Source: Candidatus Scatomonas merdigallinarum
GTDB lineage: Bacteria > Bacillota > Clostridia > Lachnospirales > Lachnospiraceae
Direction: 5' to 3'
NCBI GenBank assembly: GCA_018716305.1
Contig: DVKB01000032.1
Location: 186,001 to 250,000 of the forward strand
Length of the DNA: 64,000 bases
Part shown: in pieces, positions 35,057 to 45,954 of the stretch
Position numbering within the stretch: position 1 is the stretch's first letter
How the letters are laid out: each line of letters starts with the position of its first letter
The notes under the pieces: model-generated
The model's database searches: none
What the model was told of the DNA's origin: nothing
What the model saw: the letters and a program-made list of their open reading frames with translations, nothing else
Translations under genes and position numbers: made by a program

Positions 35057-38000
35057 TTACTCTTCCGCGTCATCAAAAGAGCTGTCCAGATCCTCCAGGA
35101 ATTCCTCGTCGCTTTCCTCGCCCTCATCGATGTCAATGAGTTCTCCGCCGTCAAATTCCTGCTTACCGAATCCGTATTCTCCGAAGGATTCCTCATCTTC
35201 CCTGTTGGAATACCGGTCGCCTTCTATGATGGAGTGCAGATCCGTGTCACCGTAATCCACGGACTCCATAATCTCCACCTCTGTATTGTCATCCCGAAGG
35301 ACTCTCACGTCCAGTCCCAGGGACTGCAGCTCTTTCAGCAGTACCTTGAAGGACTCGGGGATTCCCGCCTCCGGAATATTCTCGCCTTTAATAATCGCCT
35401 CATAGGTTTTCACACGGCCCACTACGTCGTCGGATTTCACCGTCAGGATCTCCTGCAGGGTGTAGGACGCGCCGTAGGCCTCCAGAGCCCACACCTCCAT
35501 CTCTCCGAAACGCTGGCCGCCGAACTGGGCTTTTCCTCCCAGAGGCTGCTGGGTCACCAGAGAGTATGGGCCGGTGGAACGGGCATGGATCTTGTCGTCT
35601 ACCAGGTGATGCAGTTTCAGGTAATGCATATGGCCGATGGTGGTGGGGCTATCAAAGAACTCTCCGGTTCTTCCGTCTCTCAGCAGCACCTTTCCGTCGC
35701 TGGAAATGGGAACTCCCTTCCACAGAGCCCGGTGATCCTTGTGTTCATCCAGATACTGATATACCTCCGGAAGCAGCTCATCCTTGTGCTTCGCGGTAAA
35801 CTCATCCCACTCCAGATTGACATAATCATTGGCCAGTTCCAGAGTTTCCTGAATATCAATCTCGTTGGCTCCGTCAAAAACCGGCGTAGAGATGTTGAAG
35901 CCAAGGGCTTTGGCCGCCAGGCTCAGATGGATCTCCAGCACCTGTCCGATGTTCATACGGGAAGGCACGCCCAGGGGGTTCAGCACAATGTCCAGGGGAC
36001 GGCCATTGGGCAGGAAGGGCATATCTTCCACAGGAAGCACACGGGAAACCACACCCTTGTTTCCGTGACGTCCGGCCATCTTATCGCCCACGGAGATCTT
36101 TCTCTTCTGAGCAATATAGATGCGCACCGCCTGATTCACTCCCGGAGACAGCTCATCGCCGTTTTCCCGGGTAAATACTCTGGCGTCCACTACAATTCCG
36201 TACTCTCCGTGAGGCACCTTCAGGGATGTATCTCTGACTTCACGGGCTTTCTCGCCGAAGATGGCTCTCAGCAGCCTCTCCTCCGCGGTGAGCTCCGTCT
36301 CGCCCTTGGGGGTTACCTTTCCTACCAGGATATCTCCTGCCCGTACCTCCGCGCCGATGCGGATAATACCCCGCTCGTCCAGATCCTTCAGGGCATCGTC
36401 GCCTACACCGGGAACATCCTTGGTGATCTCCTCCGGTCCCAGCTTGGTATCACGGGCTTCCGCCTCGTATTCCTCTATATGAATGGAGGTATACACATCC
36501 TCCTGCACCAGACGCTCGCTGAGCAGTACCGCGTCCTCGTAGTTGTAGCCTTCCCAGGTCATAAAGCCGATCAGGGGGTTCTTGCCCAGGGCCAGTTCGC
36601 CCTTGTCCGTGGAGGGACCGTCCGCGATCACCTCGCCGGCCTCCACATGATCCCCTTTGTTTACAATGGGCCTCTGATTGTAGCAGTTGCTCTGGTTGCT
36701 GCGCATGAACTTGGTCAGATGGTACACATCCCTGGTGCCGTCGTCATTGGTCATGCGGATCTCCTTGGACGCCGCGTAGGTGATGGTTCCTGACTTTTTG
36801 GCGATGACACAGACGCCGGAGTCCACCGCCGCCTTGGCCTCAATACCGGTTCCCACCACAGGAGCCTCCGTAAACAGCAGGGGCACCGCCTGGCGCTGCA
36901 TGTTGGATCCCATCAGAGCCCGGTTGGCGTCGTCGTTCTGCAGGAAGGGGATCAGGGCTGTAGCCACGGAGAACACCATCTTGGGAGACACGTCCATGTA
37001 GTCGAACATCTGCCTCTCGTACTCCTGGGTCTCATCTCTGTAACGTCCGGAAACATTTTTATGGATAAAATGACCTTCCGCGTCCAGAGGCTCGTTGGCC
37101 TGAGCCACATGGTAATTATCCTCCTCATCGGCAGTCATGTAGACCACTTCATCGGTTACCCTGGGGTTCTTGGGATCGCTCTTGTCGATCTTCCGGTAGG
37201 GCGCCTCCACGAATCCGTACTGATTGATCCGGGCATAGGATGCCAGGGAGTTGATCAGACCGATGTTGGGACCCTCGGGGGTCTCGATGGGGCACATTCT
37301 TCCGTAATGGGAGTAATGTACGTCACGCACCTCAAATCCGGCCCGGTCACGGGACAGACCTCCGGGACCCAGAGCGGAGAGACGTCTCTTGTGGGTCAGC
37401 TCTCCTAAGGGGTTGTTCTGGTCCATGAACTGAGACAGCTGGGAAGATCCGAAGAACTCTTTCACCGCCGCGGTCACGGGCTTGATATTGATCAGGGACT
37501 GGGGAGAAATACCCTCCAGATCCTGGGTTGTCATTCTCTCCCGCACCACTCTCTCCAGACGGGAAAGGCCGATGCGGTACTGGTTCTGGAGCAGCTCGCC
37601 CACAGCGCGGATCCGGCGGTTGCCCAGATGATCGATGTCATCATCATTGCCGATGCCGTACTCCAGATGCATATTGTAGTTGATGGAAGCGAAAATATCA
37701 TCCTTGGTAATGTGCTTCGGAATCAGATCGTGGATCCGGCGGCGGATGGTCTCCTTGATCTCCTCAAGATCCGTGTGCTCTTCCAGGATCTTCTCCAGAA
37801 CCGGATAGTACACTTCCTCCGTCACATGGACTTCTTGGGGATCCACATCCACCCAGCGGGTGATATCCACCATCATGTTGGAGAGGACTTTGACCTTTCT
37901 GTCCTCTTCCGCCTCCAGCCAGACATAGGGAACAGCGGCATACTGAATGTCATCCGCCAGCTCCCGGGTCACCTTGGCGCCCTTGTCTGCCAGAATCTCT

Positions 38001-38911
38001 CCCGTGGAGGGATTCACCACAGCCTCCGCCAGCACATGGCCGGTCAGACGGTTGCGGAAAGAAAGCTTCTTATTAAATTTATAACGGCCCACCTTTGCCA
38101 GGTCGTACCGGCGGGGATCAAAGAACATGGCGTTGATGAGGCTCTCCGCGCTCTCCACCGCCAGAGGCTCGCCGGGTCGGATCTTCTTGTACAGTTCCAG
38201 AAGACCTTCCTGATAGTTGGTGGCCACATCCTTGGCAAAGCTGGCCAGGATCTTGGGCTCCTCCCCGAAAAGATCCACGATCTCCGCGTTGCTTCCTACA
38301 CCCAGGGCGCGGATCAGCACCGTGATGGGCACCTTCCGGGTCCGGTCCACACGGACGTAAAACACATCGTTGGAATCCGTCTCATACTCCAGCCACGCCC
38401 CCCGGTTGGGGATCACGGTGCAGGAATACAGCTTCTTGCCCAGCTTGTCGTGGGTGATGGCATAGTAGATGCCGGGGGAACGAACCAGCTGGCTGACGAT
38501 AACACGTTCCGCGCCGTTGATGACAAAGGTGCCGGTAGCGGTCATCAGGGGCAGATCCCCCATAAAGATCTCGTGCTCGCTGATCTCGTCTTTCTCCTTA
38601 TTATACAGCCTGACCTTCACCTTCAGCGGGGCGGCATAGGTGGCATCTCGCTGCTTGCACTCTTCGATGGAATACTTTACATCGTCTTCGCACAGCGTAA
38701 AGTCTACAAATTCCAGACTGAGCTTCCCACTGTAATCCTCAATGGGAGAGATGTCATCAAAGACTTCCTTCAGCCCTTCATCCAGAAACCAGTTGTAGGA
38801 ATCCTTCTGAACCTCTATCAAGTTGGGCATTTCCAAAACTTCTTTTTGTCTCTGGTAACTCATCCGCATACTTTTTCCGCTGGTAATCGGACGTATTCTG
38901 TTTTTCTCCAT
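35057..38911 (-). CDS. rpoB: DNA-directed RNA polymerase subunit beta
   Basis: 1284 residues from ATG 38911 (AAGGGGTG upstream). The rifampicin-pocket region reads [33 protein letters not shown], the wild-type susceptible pattern at the usual positions. The C-terminus is acidic ([20 protein letters not shown]), a trait shared with rpoC here. In most Firmicutes rpoB follows rplL; here it has its own consensus promoter and is about 8 kb from rplL. It is co-transcribed with rpoC. Confidence 0.98.
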   Translation of the reverse strand: MEKNRIRPITSGKSMRMSYQRQKEVLEMPNLIEVQKDSYNWFLDEGLKEVFDDISPIEDYSGKLSLEFVDFTLCEDDVKYSIEECKQRDATYAAPLKVKVRLYNKEKDEISEHEIFMGDLPLMTATGTFVINGAERVIVSQLVRSPGIYYAITHDKLGKKLYSCTVIPNRGAWLEYETDSNDVFYVRVDRTRKVPITVLIRALGVGSNAEIVDLFGEEPKILASFAKDVATNYQEGLLELYKKIRPGEPLAVESAESLINAMFFDPRRYDLAKVGRYKFNKKLSFRNRLTGHVLAEAVVNPSTGEILADKGAKVTRELADDIQYAAVPYVWLEAEEDRKVKVLSNMMVDITRWVDVDPQEVHVTEEVYYPVLEKILEEHTDLEEIKETIRRRIHDLIPKHITKDDIFASINYNMHLEYGIGNDDDIDHLGNRRIRAVGELLQNQYRIGLSRLERVVRERMTTQDLEGISPQSLINIKPVTAAVKEFFGSSQLSQFMDQNNPLGELTHKRRLSALGPGGLSRDRAGFEVRDVHYSHYGRMCPIETPEGPNIGLINSLASYARINQYGFVEAPYRKIDKSDPKNPRVTDEVVYMTADEEDNYHVAQANEPLDAEGHFIHKNVSGRYRDETQEYERQMFDYMDVSPKMVFSVATALIPFLQNDDANRALMGSNMQRQAVPLLFTEAPVVGTGIEAKAAVDSGVCVIAKKSGTITYAASKEIRMTNDDGTRDVYHLTKFMRSNQSNCYNQRPIVNKGDHVEAGEVIADGPSTDKGELALGKNPLIGFMTWEGYNYEDAVLLSERLVQEDVYTSIHIEEYEAEARDTKLGPEEITKDVPGVGDDALKDLDERGIIRIGAEVRAGDILVGKVTPKGETELTAEERLLRAIFGEKAREVRDTSLKVPHGEYGIVVDARVFTRENGDELSPGVNQAVRIYIAQKRKISVGDKMAGRHGNKGVVSRVLPVEDMPFLPNGRPLDIVLNPLGVPSRMNIGQVLEIHLSLAAKALGFNISTPVFDGANEIDIQETLELANDYVNLEWDEFTAKHKDELLPEVYQYLDEHKDHRALWKGVPISSDGKVLLRDGRTGEFFDSPTTIGHMHYLKLHHLVDDKIHARSTGPYSLVTQQPLGGKAQFGGQRFGEMEVWALEAYGASYTLQEILTVKSDDVVGRVKTYEAIIKGENIPEAGIPESFKVLLKELQSLGLDVRVLRDDNTEVEIMESVDYGDTDLHSIIEGDRYSNREDEESFGEYGFGKQEFDGGELIDIDEGEESDEEFLEDLDSSFDDAEE

Positions 38912-39024
38912 TGACGTTTCACCCCTTGTGTGTATAATATTTATTATGAAGATGAAGCTTTTCCCCTGTGTTTTCTTTTCAGAAATCAGGGTTAGGCATA
39001 TCTTGCCATAATAGTGCATTTTTT

Positions 39025-39053
39025 ACTGTAGCACAGTTCGTCAAGGGTGTCAA
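39025..39053 (-). promoter_or_regulatory. rpoBC promoter
   Basis: TTGACA (39053-39048), 17 bp, TACAGT (39030-39025), about 115 bp before the rpoB start. The leader contains no obvious attenuator. Confidence 0.8.
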
Positions 39054-39135
39054 CGGAAATTTTTCGAAATTTCATGTATTTTTTAATATACAGCTGACCG
39101 CTTTAAACACTCTCCTGCCTCAAGACAGGTTTCAT

Positions 39136-39189
39136 GGAAAGCAGAGACGGGAACAAATCCGTAAGGATTCGTTCCCGTCTCTGCTTTCC
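39136..39189. other. Long perfect hairpin between DUF4349 gene and rpoB promoter
   Basis: Arms at 39136-39154 and 39171-39189 are perfect 19-bp complements, extended inward by AATCC/GGATT around GTAA. There is no T run on either side, so it is a terminator without a U tract or another structured element. Confidence 0.7.
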
Positions 39190-39203
39190 GGCCGGCGCTT
39201 CTT

Positions 39204-40163
39204 TTATTCCCCCGGAGGCTCTGGAACTCCGGATTCTTTCGTTTTCTTTTCTGTCTTTCTCCTCTTTCTTCTGTAAAGGATACAGATAACCAATATAATT
39301 CCCCCTATCGGGATCCAGAAGGGCAGGCCTCCCAAAAACCAGAGGGCAAAATTCTGAATTCCTTTTCCCAGAGCGTAGAAGTTGTTAGAAATCCGTTCCG
39401 AAAGCTGATTTCCGAATTCTCCCTGGCCCCGGGCTGTCTCCCGTTCCACTTCTGAGACTTCCAGATACAGAGTGCTGTAATCAATCTCATTGTCATAGAT
39501 CCGCAGCTGGGATTCGTAATTTTCCAGCTGATACCTGACTTCCGTCAGCCGGCTCTGAATCGCCAGCAGAGTATCCAGATCGCCTGACTGGGAAAGCATG
39601 TCCATCAGCGCCTCCTGCTCCTGTTCCAGGGCTGCGATGTGGCTTTCCGTATCTGTGTAATTCAGGGTGATGTCCTCCACAGATTCCGTATAGTAGAGCA
39701 CATTTCCTTCTGTCTTCAGTTCTTCCATAAAGGTATCCAGCCCGGTTTCCGGGATCCGCAGAACGTAGCTGGCATGCCGGAAGGCCGTGCCGCCCGTCTC
39801 TTTTCTGGACACACTGGCATTTTCTATATATCCCCCGGCCTTCTGAATGTTTTCCTGCACCCAGGCAGTAAACGCGTCGAACTCCGTAGTCTCCATTTCT
39901 GCCGTCTGGGTTTTCACCAGCTTCCGATTGGGATCAGCCGCCTGCAGAATCCCGGAACCCGCCTCCCCGGAAGCGGTTCCGCCTGTGCCATTTCCCTCCG
40001 GGGCCTGCTCCGCCGAAGCGTTGGAATCCTCACCGATTTCTCCCGCCGCTGCCTGTGTGGAAGCTTCGCTCCCGGCGCCGCTGCCGTCCCTGCTGCTGCA
40101 CCCGGCCGCCAGCAGAACCAGGACAGCCAGCAAAGCAAAGATCCATCTCCATTTTTTTCTCAT
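39204..40163 (-). CDS. DUF4349-type lipoprotein
   Basis: 319 residues from ATG 40163 (GGAGG eight bases upstream). The lipoprotein signal ends LLAAGCSS, with the Cys as lipidation site. A Ser/Gly/Glu-rich linker leads to a coiled-coil domain (about 90-265) with RKLVKTQTAEMETTEFDAF and LEQEQEALMDMLSQSGDLDTLLAIQSRLTEVRYQLENYESQ, typical of DUF4349. A C-terminal membrane helix and a basic tail follow (IPIGGIILVICILYRRKRRK). It spans the surface and the membrane; function unknown. It is the last gene before rpoB on the minus strand. Confidence 0.8.
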   Translation of the reverse strand: MRKKWRWIFALLAVLVLLAAGCSSRDGSGAGSEASTQAAAGEIGEDSNASAEQAPEGNGTGGTASGEAGSGILQAADPNRKLVKTQTAEMETTEFDAFTAWVQENIQKAGGYIENASVSRKETGGTAFRHASYVLRIPETGLDTFMEELKTEGNVLYYTESVEDITLNYTDTESHIAALEQEQEALMDMLSQSGDLDTLLAIQSRLTEVRYQLENYESQLRIYDNEIDYSTLYLEVSEVERETARGQGEFGNQLSERISNNFYALGKGIQNFALWFLGGLPFWIPIGGIILVICILYRRKRRKTEKKTKESGVPEPPGE

Positions 40164-40355
40164 CTGCATTCCCTCCTCTCTACCTTGATCCGCGCAGACT
40201 GTATGGTTTTCCTTATATGTGTCAGATTCCGGACATTCTGTTGCCTCCGAAGAGTTTTTTTCAATTTTAAAAGAGCAGGGCGGCCCCATGCGCCGGACCA
40301 ACGGCGCGCAGGCCAAAACAGGCGGGCTTAAAAGCGCCCGCCTGTCTGGATTCGA

Positions 40356-43300
40356 TTATCTCGCTGGGTATTTCTTTTTGTACCGCATAAGCGCCGCGGT
40401 CAGAGCGGCCCCGCCGACAAGAGCGACGGCCAGCCGCGCCGCCGGGAAATTATCTCCCGTATCCACGCCGCCGGTATGGGTTCCGCTTCCGGAAACGGGA
40501 AGTTTCTCCAGAACCTCTGTCTTTTCCTTTCCGCAGAGAGAGCAGACATAAGTAACTTTTCCCTCTTTTTCCCCGGTGGGCTCTGTCCGGCCGGTCTCCT
40601 CATAGCGATGGGCTTCCTCAGAATCCGCCGCCAGGACTTTGATGCGGCCCTCTCCCGTAAGCGTTCCGTACTGCTCTGCCGTCACGTTTCCTCCCAGGGT
40701 TTCCGTAAAGTACCGGATCAGCATCTCGGAATCGCAGGGCATGCCTTCCTGTTTTACTACTTTGGCCCCCTGGAACATGGTAAATCCGTCTCCAGCCTCC
40801 TGAAGGGTATAGACACTTCCGGCTACGGTGTAGGTTTTTTCCGGATCAATAGCCTCGCCGCCGATCCTTACATTCTGCACCCTCCGGGGTTTCCCGTCGT
40901 CTACCGACTGGAAGAGATCCATGCTGTCAGTCACTACCGGACTTTCCTCCACATGAAGGTTAATCTCATAGGTCAGGCCGGACACCTGCAGGAAGCCGCC
41001 GTTCTCCTCCGGATTGTTCCGGGCTCCGTGCTCCAGAGCGTCCAGAATCTGCTGGCCCGTGGCCTCGATGACGCACATGGCGTTGTTCCAGGGATTTACA
41101 TCCATCAGATCCTTTCTGGTTACCTCACCGGCTCCGATGGAATCCCGGATGCCGCCGCCGTTGACCAGGGCGATATCCGCTCCGGCAATGGTCCGGTAAG
41201 CGTCCGTCACAAAATCTCCCATGTTGGTCTCTCCGCTGCGGATCCGCCTCTCCCCGGTTTCAGGATCGTTGATGGTCAGCTCCACTTCACTGGTTCCCAG
41301 CTTTTCATTCAGATAGGCTGTGTCCTCATAGTAGCCGTCGATCTTGTCCTGCACAGCCTGATAGGCGGACTGGACGGTCTGGGAACTGTCTGTATCCACA
41401 GATGCCGGGGTGATCAGTTCCGTGGTGATGCTGCCGTCCGCCCCGATCACCAGTTTACCGAAGTTGGCAAACTTGGTGCCGGTGGAGGTTAAAGCTACCA
41501 TCTCGCCGTCTTTATTGGCATACTCCGCTTCCGCTATAGTCTCGTGGGCATGGGCGTCAATAAAGGCATCGATGCCGGTGGTGTTGGCAATGACATCTGT
41601 AGACTTCCATCCCTCTGTAGTGCCTTCGATGCCCAGATGGCCCAGCGCCACTACCAGGTCGGCTCCCTTTGCCAGGGCGCCGTCCACAGCGCTCTGAACA
41701 ACCTGATACAGATCATCCTCGCAGAAGCTGTAGATAAAGTTTCCGTTTTCATCCTGGAAATAGGACGGCGTGGATTTTGTGTAGGTCTCAGGGGTGGAAA
41801 TCCCCACAAAGGCTACGTCCCTTCCTCCCATTTCCACGATCTCATAGGGTTTGAACACCGTCTCACCGGAAAGGAGATCTACAAAATTAGCGCTTAAATA
41901 TTCGTACTGCGCCTGATTCCGCGCCAGATCCAGGAAGGTTTCCAGGGTATAGTCAAATTCATGATTGCCGGGCACCGCGAAATCGTAGGGCACGGTATTC
42001 ATAAGATCCACCAGGGCGGCGCCCTCCGTCAGAGAACCTACGGCCTCTCCCTGAATGGCGTCTCCCACATCCACCGTCACGGTATCATACCCCGCTTCCA
42101 GCATCTGCTGCCGGTAAGCCGCCAAAGAGGAATATCCGTCCATGGCGCAGTGCACATCGTTGGTGTAAAGGATCACCGCGTCCTCCGGGGCGGGAACCTC
42201 CGCGGCAGCTCCTCCCATGGTGTAGGCCGCCACCGTGCCGGAGACCTCGCAGGCCGCCAGCAGCACCGGTTTCCCGGAAGCGGAATCATTGGCGGAGACG
42301 AAGCACAGTCCTTCCGGAGCTACATCCCCGGCAATCTCTCCGCTGAAATCTCTGGTATTTATATAGTTGACATAGGTAATGGCATCCGGGTCAGTAATAT
42401 CGTAGACCATCACGCCGCCGACCCGCTCCAGAGCCACAAAGGCGTAGGTATTGTTTCCTACCCGCCCCTGGGTAATGCTCTCAGCCTCCGGGCCTTTCTT
42501 CCGGCTGCGGCTGTCCCTTTCCAGGTCATCGTTGGAGCAGTTGAACCACTCTCCCAGATAGCCGGCGGTCTTTTCCTCAAAATCATTTCCGCTGTCGTAA
42601 ACCAGGTTCAGGTTTTCATCGAAGACGCTGAAGGATCGCCCTCCCAGCAGGTAATGAGTGTTTTCCTCCAGGCCGGCCACATACTCCGGCAGCAGGGTCT
42701 CCACCTTCTCCGCCTCGGTGCCGTCGGTGGCAGTCACCGTGGTCTTGTCTGTATTTTCATAATCGCCCCACTCTCTGGCATCCCCCTCATTGGCTGTCAG
42801 AAGATAGGTCTGTCCGTTTACTTCGTACAGGCCGATGCCATCCGGCATCCGCACACCCAGCGTATTCTCGTAGGTTTTTGGCGCATAGGCATTATCCTCG
42901 ATCAGATCCGCCGCGTTCTCCTCCCTGCTGTAATCCACGAAGCCCAGACCTTTGACAGCGGTAAACGAAGCTGTCTCCAGATCCAGCACGCCGATAGCGT
43001 TAGCTTCCTGAAGCGTTACATAGGCTTTGGTTCCTTCTCCATTCACGGCGATGTATTCCGGCTCCAGATCCAGCGACGGGGGGATCACCTGGCCGTCGGC
43101 CTTGCCCAGAAGAACCCCTTCCGCCAGCAATTCCTCGGCGGTAAAGCTTTCAAAGCCGGCGGTCTTCACAATTCCGGCCTGCACATCGATGACGGAAACG
43201 CTGCCTGCGGGATCCGCGGCTCCGCCTCCCAGTCCTTCCCGGGGCTCGCCCTCATTGGCAGTCAGGATCCGGCCGCCGTCTTTGGTATAAGTCAGCATAT

Positions 43301-44465
43301 CCGGCTGCGCGCCTACGGTATAGCTGTCCAGCAGATTCCCCCGGCTGTCCAGCACCGCTACTCTCCCGGGAGCGGCAAAATCCGCGTTCTGAAGAGCCAC
43401 CGCTACATTCCCTGTGGCAGGATCCACGGACACGCTGGTCATATCTCCGTAGGCAAAGCCATCGATGAGATCCTTTACCTGGATCTCCTCCGGATCCGCC
43501 AGGCTGCCGTCCGCCAGAAGATCCATCTTCACCAGCACGCCGTCCTGACCGTCCACCACGTAGGCTTTCTGATTTTCCGTATCATAGGCCACAATCTCCG
43601 CCACGCCGCCGTCGGCATTGGCTTCCCCGATGCTCATCTGACCGGTGCGCTCCAGAGTCAGAGCCGCCCCGGTCTCAAAGCCGGTGTTGGTGTATTCCGG
43701 AGACTGAGGCGCCTCCGGGGTGGGTTCCGGGGTCACTGCTTCCATCCCGTGAGGACCTTTGTCCTCCTCCACGGGATCGCTGTAATCAATGACTTCGATA
43801 TCCGCGGTATTGTCATCTGTGTCTGTAAAATTCACTCTGCGGACCGCTTTCTTTTTGGACTGCTCCGGCGCCGCGCTTCCCTCATAAACCGGAGGCATCT
43901 GGGCTTCCTCCTCATCATTTCCCTGGACTGCCAGCAGATCCACATAGCCCTCCGGCCGGTTCTCTTCAGTTACTGCTCCGGCAAAGCTGTCGTCCAGAGT
44001 CACCGCCTGATCAAACAGGGCCACGGAAACTCCTTTATTATGAAGCTGGAGATCCCATTCCTGATTTCCCGCGGGAACCAGATAATCCGTACCGTCGGTT
44101 TTACCGCAGCGGATCAGGTAATATCCGCCGGCCTGAATGGTTCCTGATAATTCCAGGCTGTCCCATCCGGCGCTGTCCCCGTCCGGACTGGATTTGTACT
44201 GCAGGGTCCAGCCGGTGAGATCTACCTCCGTATCCACAGGATTATATAATTCCACAAAGCTGTGGCTGGCCGCTCCGTCATCAGAACCTCCGTAGACCTG
44301 ATTTACGATTATATGGGGTATAGCCACATCATAAGTCCCGTCTGCGGAATACGGAACCCCCGCCTTCTCGGCCTGCGGATCTGCCGCCGCGGAAAAAGGC
44401 AGCAGGGTCACTGTCATCACGGCAGCCAGAGCCGCTGCCGTCCACTTTCTGCGCTCTCTTTTCAT
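40356..44465 (-). CDS. Very large surface 5'-nucleotidase/metallophosphatase with lamin-tail and propeller domains
   Basis: 1369 residues from ATG 44465. Order: signal peptide (to about 28), lamin-tail domain (about 50-150; HSFVELYNPVDTEVDLTGWTLQY), a choice-of-anchor-I-like beta-propeller (about 275-750), a metallophosphatase domain (about 760-1000; YTNDVHCAMDGY, VDVGDAIQGE, PGNHEFDY), a 5'-nucleotidase C-terminal domain (about 1055-1230; NGGGIRDSIGAGEV), a CxxC mini-domain, and a C-terminal TGDN + helix + MRYKKK anchor resembling a sortase signal. It likely hydrolyses extracellular nucleotides or sugar phosphates to recover phosphate and nucleosides. It is flanked by unrelated genes. Confidence 0.88.
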   Translation of the reverse strand: MKRERRKWTAAALAAVMTVTLLPFSAAADPQAEKAGVPYSADGTYDVAIPHIIVNQVYGGSDDGAASHSFVELYNPVDTEVDLTGWTLQYKSSPDGDSAGWDSLELSGTIQAGGYYLIRCGKTDGTDYLVPAGNQEWDLQLHNKGVSVALFDQAVTLDDSFAGAVTEENRPEGYVDLLAVQGNDEEEAQMPPVYEGSAAPEQSKKKAVRRVNFTDTDDNTADIEVIDYSDPVEEDKGPHGMEAVTPEPTPEAPQSPEYTNTGFETGAALTLERTGQMSIGEANADGGVAEIVAYDTENQKAYVVDGQDGVLVKMDLLADGSLADPEEIQVKDLIDGFAYGDMTSVSVDPATGNVAVALQNADFAAPGRVAVLDSRGNLLDSYTVGAQPDMLTYTKDGGRILTANEGEPREGLGGGAADPAGSVSVIDVQAGIVKTAGFESFTAEELLAEGVLLGKADGQVIPPSLDLEPEYIAVNGEGTKAYVTLQEANAIGVLDLETASFTAVKGLGFVDYSREENAADLIEDNAYAPKTYENTLGVRMPDGIGLYEVNGQTYLLTANEGDAREWGDYENTDKTTVTATDGTEAEKVETLLPEYVAGLEENTHYLLGGRSFSVFDENLNLVYDSGNDFEEKTAGYLGEWFNCSNDDLERDSRSRKKGPEAESITQGRVGNNTYAFVALERVGGVMVYDITDPDAITYVNYINTRDFSGEIAGDVAPEGLCFVSANDSASGKPVLLAACEVSGTVAAYTMGGAAAEVPAPEDAVILYTNDVHCAMDGYSSLAAYRQQMLEAGYDTVTVDVGDAIQGEAVGSLTEGAALVDLMNTVPYDFAVPGNHEFDYTLETFLDLARNQAQYEYLSANFVDLLSGETVFKPYEIVEMGGRDVAFVGISTPETYTKSTPSYFQDENGNFIYSFCEDDLYQVVQSAVDGALAKGADLVVALGHLGIEGTTEGWKSTDVIANTTGIDAFIDAHAHETIAEAEYANKDGEMVALTSTGTKFANFGKLVIGADGSITTELITPASVDTDSSQTVQSAYQAVQDKIDGYYEDTAYLNEKLGTSEVELTINDPETGERRIRSGETNMGDFVTDAYRTIAGADIALVNGGGIRDSIGAGEVTRKDLMDVNPWNNAMCVIEATGQQILDALEHGARNNPEENGGFLQVSGLTYEINLHVEESPVVTDSMDLFQSVDDGKPRRVQNVRIGGEAIDPEKTYTVAGSVYTLQEAGDGFTMFQGAKVVKQEGMPCDSEMLIRYFTETLGGNVTAEQYGTLTGEGRIKVLAADSEEAHRYEETGRTEPTGEKEGKVTYVCSLCGKEKTEVLEKLPVSGSGTHTGGVDTGDNFPAARLAVALVGGAALTAALMRYKKKYPAR

Positions 44466-44657
44466 ATTGCTTCTTCCTCTCTTTCCACCGTCTATAAGAA
44501 TGCGGAGCCAGTGTAGCATATCAGAATTCAATTCTGATAAAATCTCTGTAAAATTCAGGTGTGTCATAGTAAAAGTTCGGTAAAATTCTGCCCATTTTGT
44601 TAAAGTTTTTTGGAACATTTTCAAAATGCTTGACAAAGAAATTTTTTTCAAAAAGTA

Positions 44658-44686
44658 TTGTGTTTTCAAAGAAAAGGTGATATAAC
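44658..44686 (+). promoter_or_regulatory. Likely amidase promoter
   Basis: TTGTGT (44658-44663), 17 bp, TATAAC (44681-44686); transcription would start near 44693, just before the leader hairpins. A second TTGACA at 44630-44635 lacks a good -10 box. The remainder of 44466-44657 is AT-rich and shows no gene. Confidence 0.55.
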
Positions 44687-44694
44687 AATTACAT

Positions 44695-44754
44695 CAACAG
44701 AAGACTGCAGGATATGCAAAGACGCAGAGGTGAGCATGGCCCCTGCGTTTTTTT
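44695..44754 (+). ncRNA. Amidase leader: terminator overlapping a hexaloop hairpin (ANTAR-target-like)
   Basis: ACGCAGAGG (44722-44730) pairs with CCCCTGCGT (44740-44748; one mismatch), followed by seven Ts: a terminator 58 bp before the amidase start. Overlapping its left arm is TGC-AAAGAC-GCA (44715-44726), a hexaloop with A at position 1 and G at position 4, the signature bound by ANTAR antiterminators. Only one hexaloop is clear; the usual upstream partner is not. Confidence 0.5.
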
Positions 44755-44811
44755 CTGTTGTACAGGCCTGTAAAACCGGTAGTGTGCGTTTCGAACAGAG
44801 GAGTGATTATT

Positions 44812-45837
44812 ATGAATCATGGAGATATTTCGTCCAGCGCGGATTGCGTCGGCGTAGCAGTTGTGAATTATAAAATGCCTCGGCTTCATACAAAGGAAGA
44901 AATATTAAAAAACTGCCATAACATCAGCGATTATATCAAAGGCCTGAAAACCGGACTGCCGGGATTGGATCTTGTTATTTTTCCGGAGTACAGCACCCAT
45001 GGAATCATGTATGATTTTAATGAAATGATGGAGTTGGCATGTACAGACGACGGAGAAGAGGTCGCAATTTTTAAGCAGGCATGTATAGACAACAAGGTCT
45101 GGGGCGTATTTTCCCTGACAGGCGAGAGGCACGAAGAGCATCCGAAGAAGGTTCCGTACAATACGCTGATCCTTATAAACGACAAGGGAGAGATTGTTCA
45201 GAAGTACAGGAAAATGATACCGTGGACCCCTATTGAAGGATGGTATCCGGGAGACAGGACGTATGTTTCAGAAGGACCGAAAGGGCTTAAGATCAGCATG
45301 ATTATCTGTGATGATGGGAATTATCCGGAAATCTGGCGTGATTGTGCCATGAGAGGCGCTGAACTGGTTATCAGATGTCAGGGATATATGTATCCCGCAA
45401 ATCAGCAGCAGGTTAATATCGTACCTGTAATGGCATGGTGCAACAATGTTTATGCCGCAGTCGCGAATGCGGCCGGGTACGACGGGGTATACTCCTATTT
45501 CGGCCATTCCTCTATCTGCGGTTTTGACGGCAGAGTGCTCGGGATGACAGGAGCAGAAGAAAACAGCTATCAGTACGCCCAGCTCTCCGTAAGCGCGATA
45601 CGTGACGCAAGGGCAAACTGGCAGTCACAGAACCATCTTTACAAGCTTCTCCACAGAGGCTACACAGGAACGATCAATTCGAAAGAAGACAGATTCGGCG
45701 AACCCGAATGCCAGTTTGAATTCTACAGGAACTGGGTAAACGATCCGAAAGGAACGCAGAAAAAGGTGGAAGAGCTTACCCGCAGAATGCCGGGGGTAAA
45801 ATACGCTCCCATTGACGGAATTCCGTACGAAGAGTAG
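44812..45837 (+). CDS. amiE: Aliphatic amidase (AmiE-type)
   Basis: 341 residues from ATG 44812 (AGAGGAGTG upstream). The nitrilase-superfamily triad is visible: Glu in FPEYSTHG, Lys in QKYRKMIPW and Cys in [38 protein letters not shown] at the start matches what I recall of Pseudomonas AmiE closely over its whole length. It hydrolyses short aliphatic amides to acid and ammonia; formamidase AmiF is the main alternative. It is the only plus-strand gene in this stretch, its base composition looks lower in GC than its neighbours, and it has its own promoter, leader and terminators, which suggests acquisition. Confidence 0.92.
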   Translation: MNHGDISSSADCVGVAVVNYKMPRLHTKEEILKNCHNISDYIKGLKTGLPGLDLVIFPEYSTHGIMYDFNEMMELACTDDGEEVAIFKQACIDNKVWGVFSLTGERHEEHPKKVPYNTLILINDKGEIVQKYRKMIPWTPIEGWYPGDRTYVSEGPKGLKISMIICDDGNYPEIWRDCAMRGAELVIRCQGYMYPANQQQVNIVPVMAWCNNVYAAVANAAGYDGVYSYFGHSSICGFDGRVLGMTGAEENSYQYAQLSVSAIRDARANWQSQNHLYKLLHRGYTGTINSKEDRFGEPECQFEFYRNWVNDPKGTQKKVEELTRRMPGVKYAPIDGIPYEE

Positions 45838-45907
45838 CAGGAAAGAAACCAGACAGAAGAACAGATAAAATTCTCACAAGGCACATTGCAAAAACATTTT
45901 TTCCCAT

Positions 45908-45947
45908 GGGGACCGCGGCGATTTTACGTGATATCGCCGCGGCCCCC
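45908..45947 (+). terminator. GC-rich hairpin after amiE
   Basis: GGGGACCGCGGCGAT and ATCGCCGCGGCCCC form a strong stem (one bulge) around TTTACGTGAT; no U tract follows. Confidence 0.55.
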
Positions 45948-45954
45948 AAAGCAG

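Noticed and set aside
31551-35255. A 1234-codon open frame on the plus strand
   Set aside because: It is exactly antisense to rpoC/rpoB, with low-complexity content and no start context; the minus-strand genes are certain.
41961-44147. A 728-codon plus-strand open frame
   Set aside because: Antisense shadow of the nucleotidase gene.
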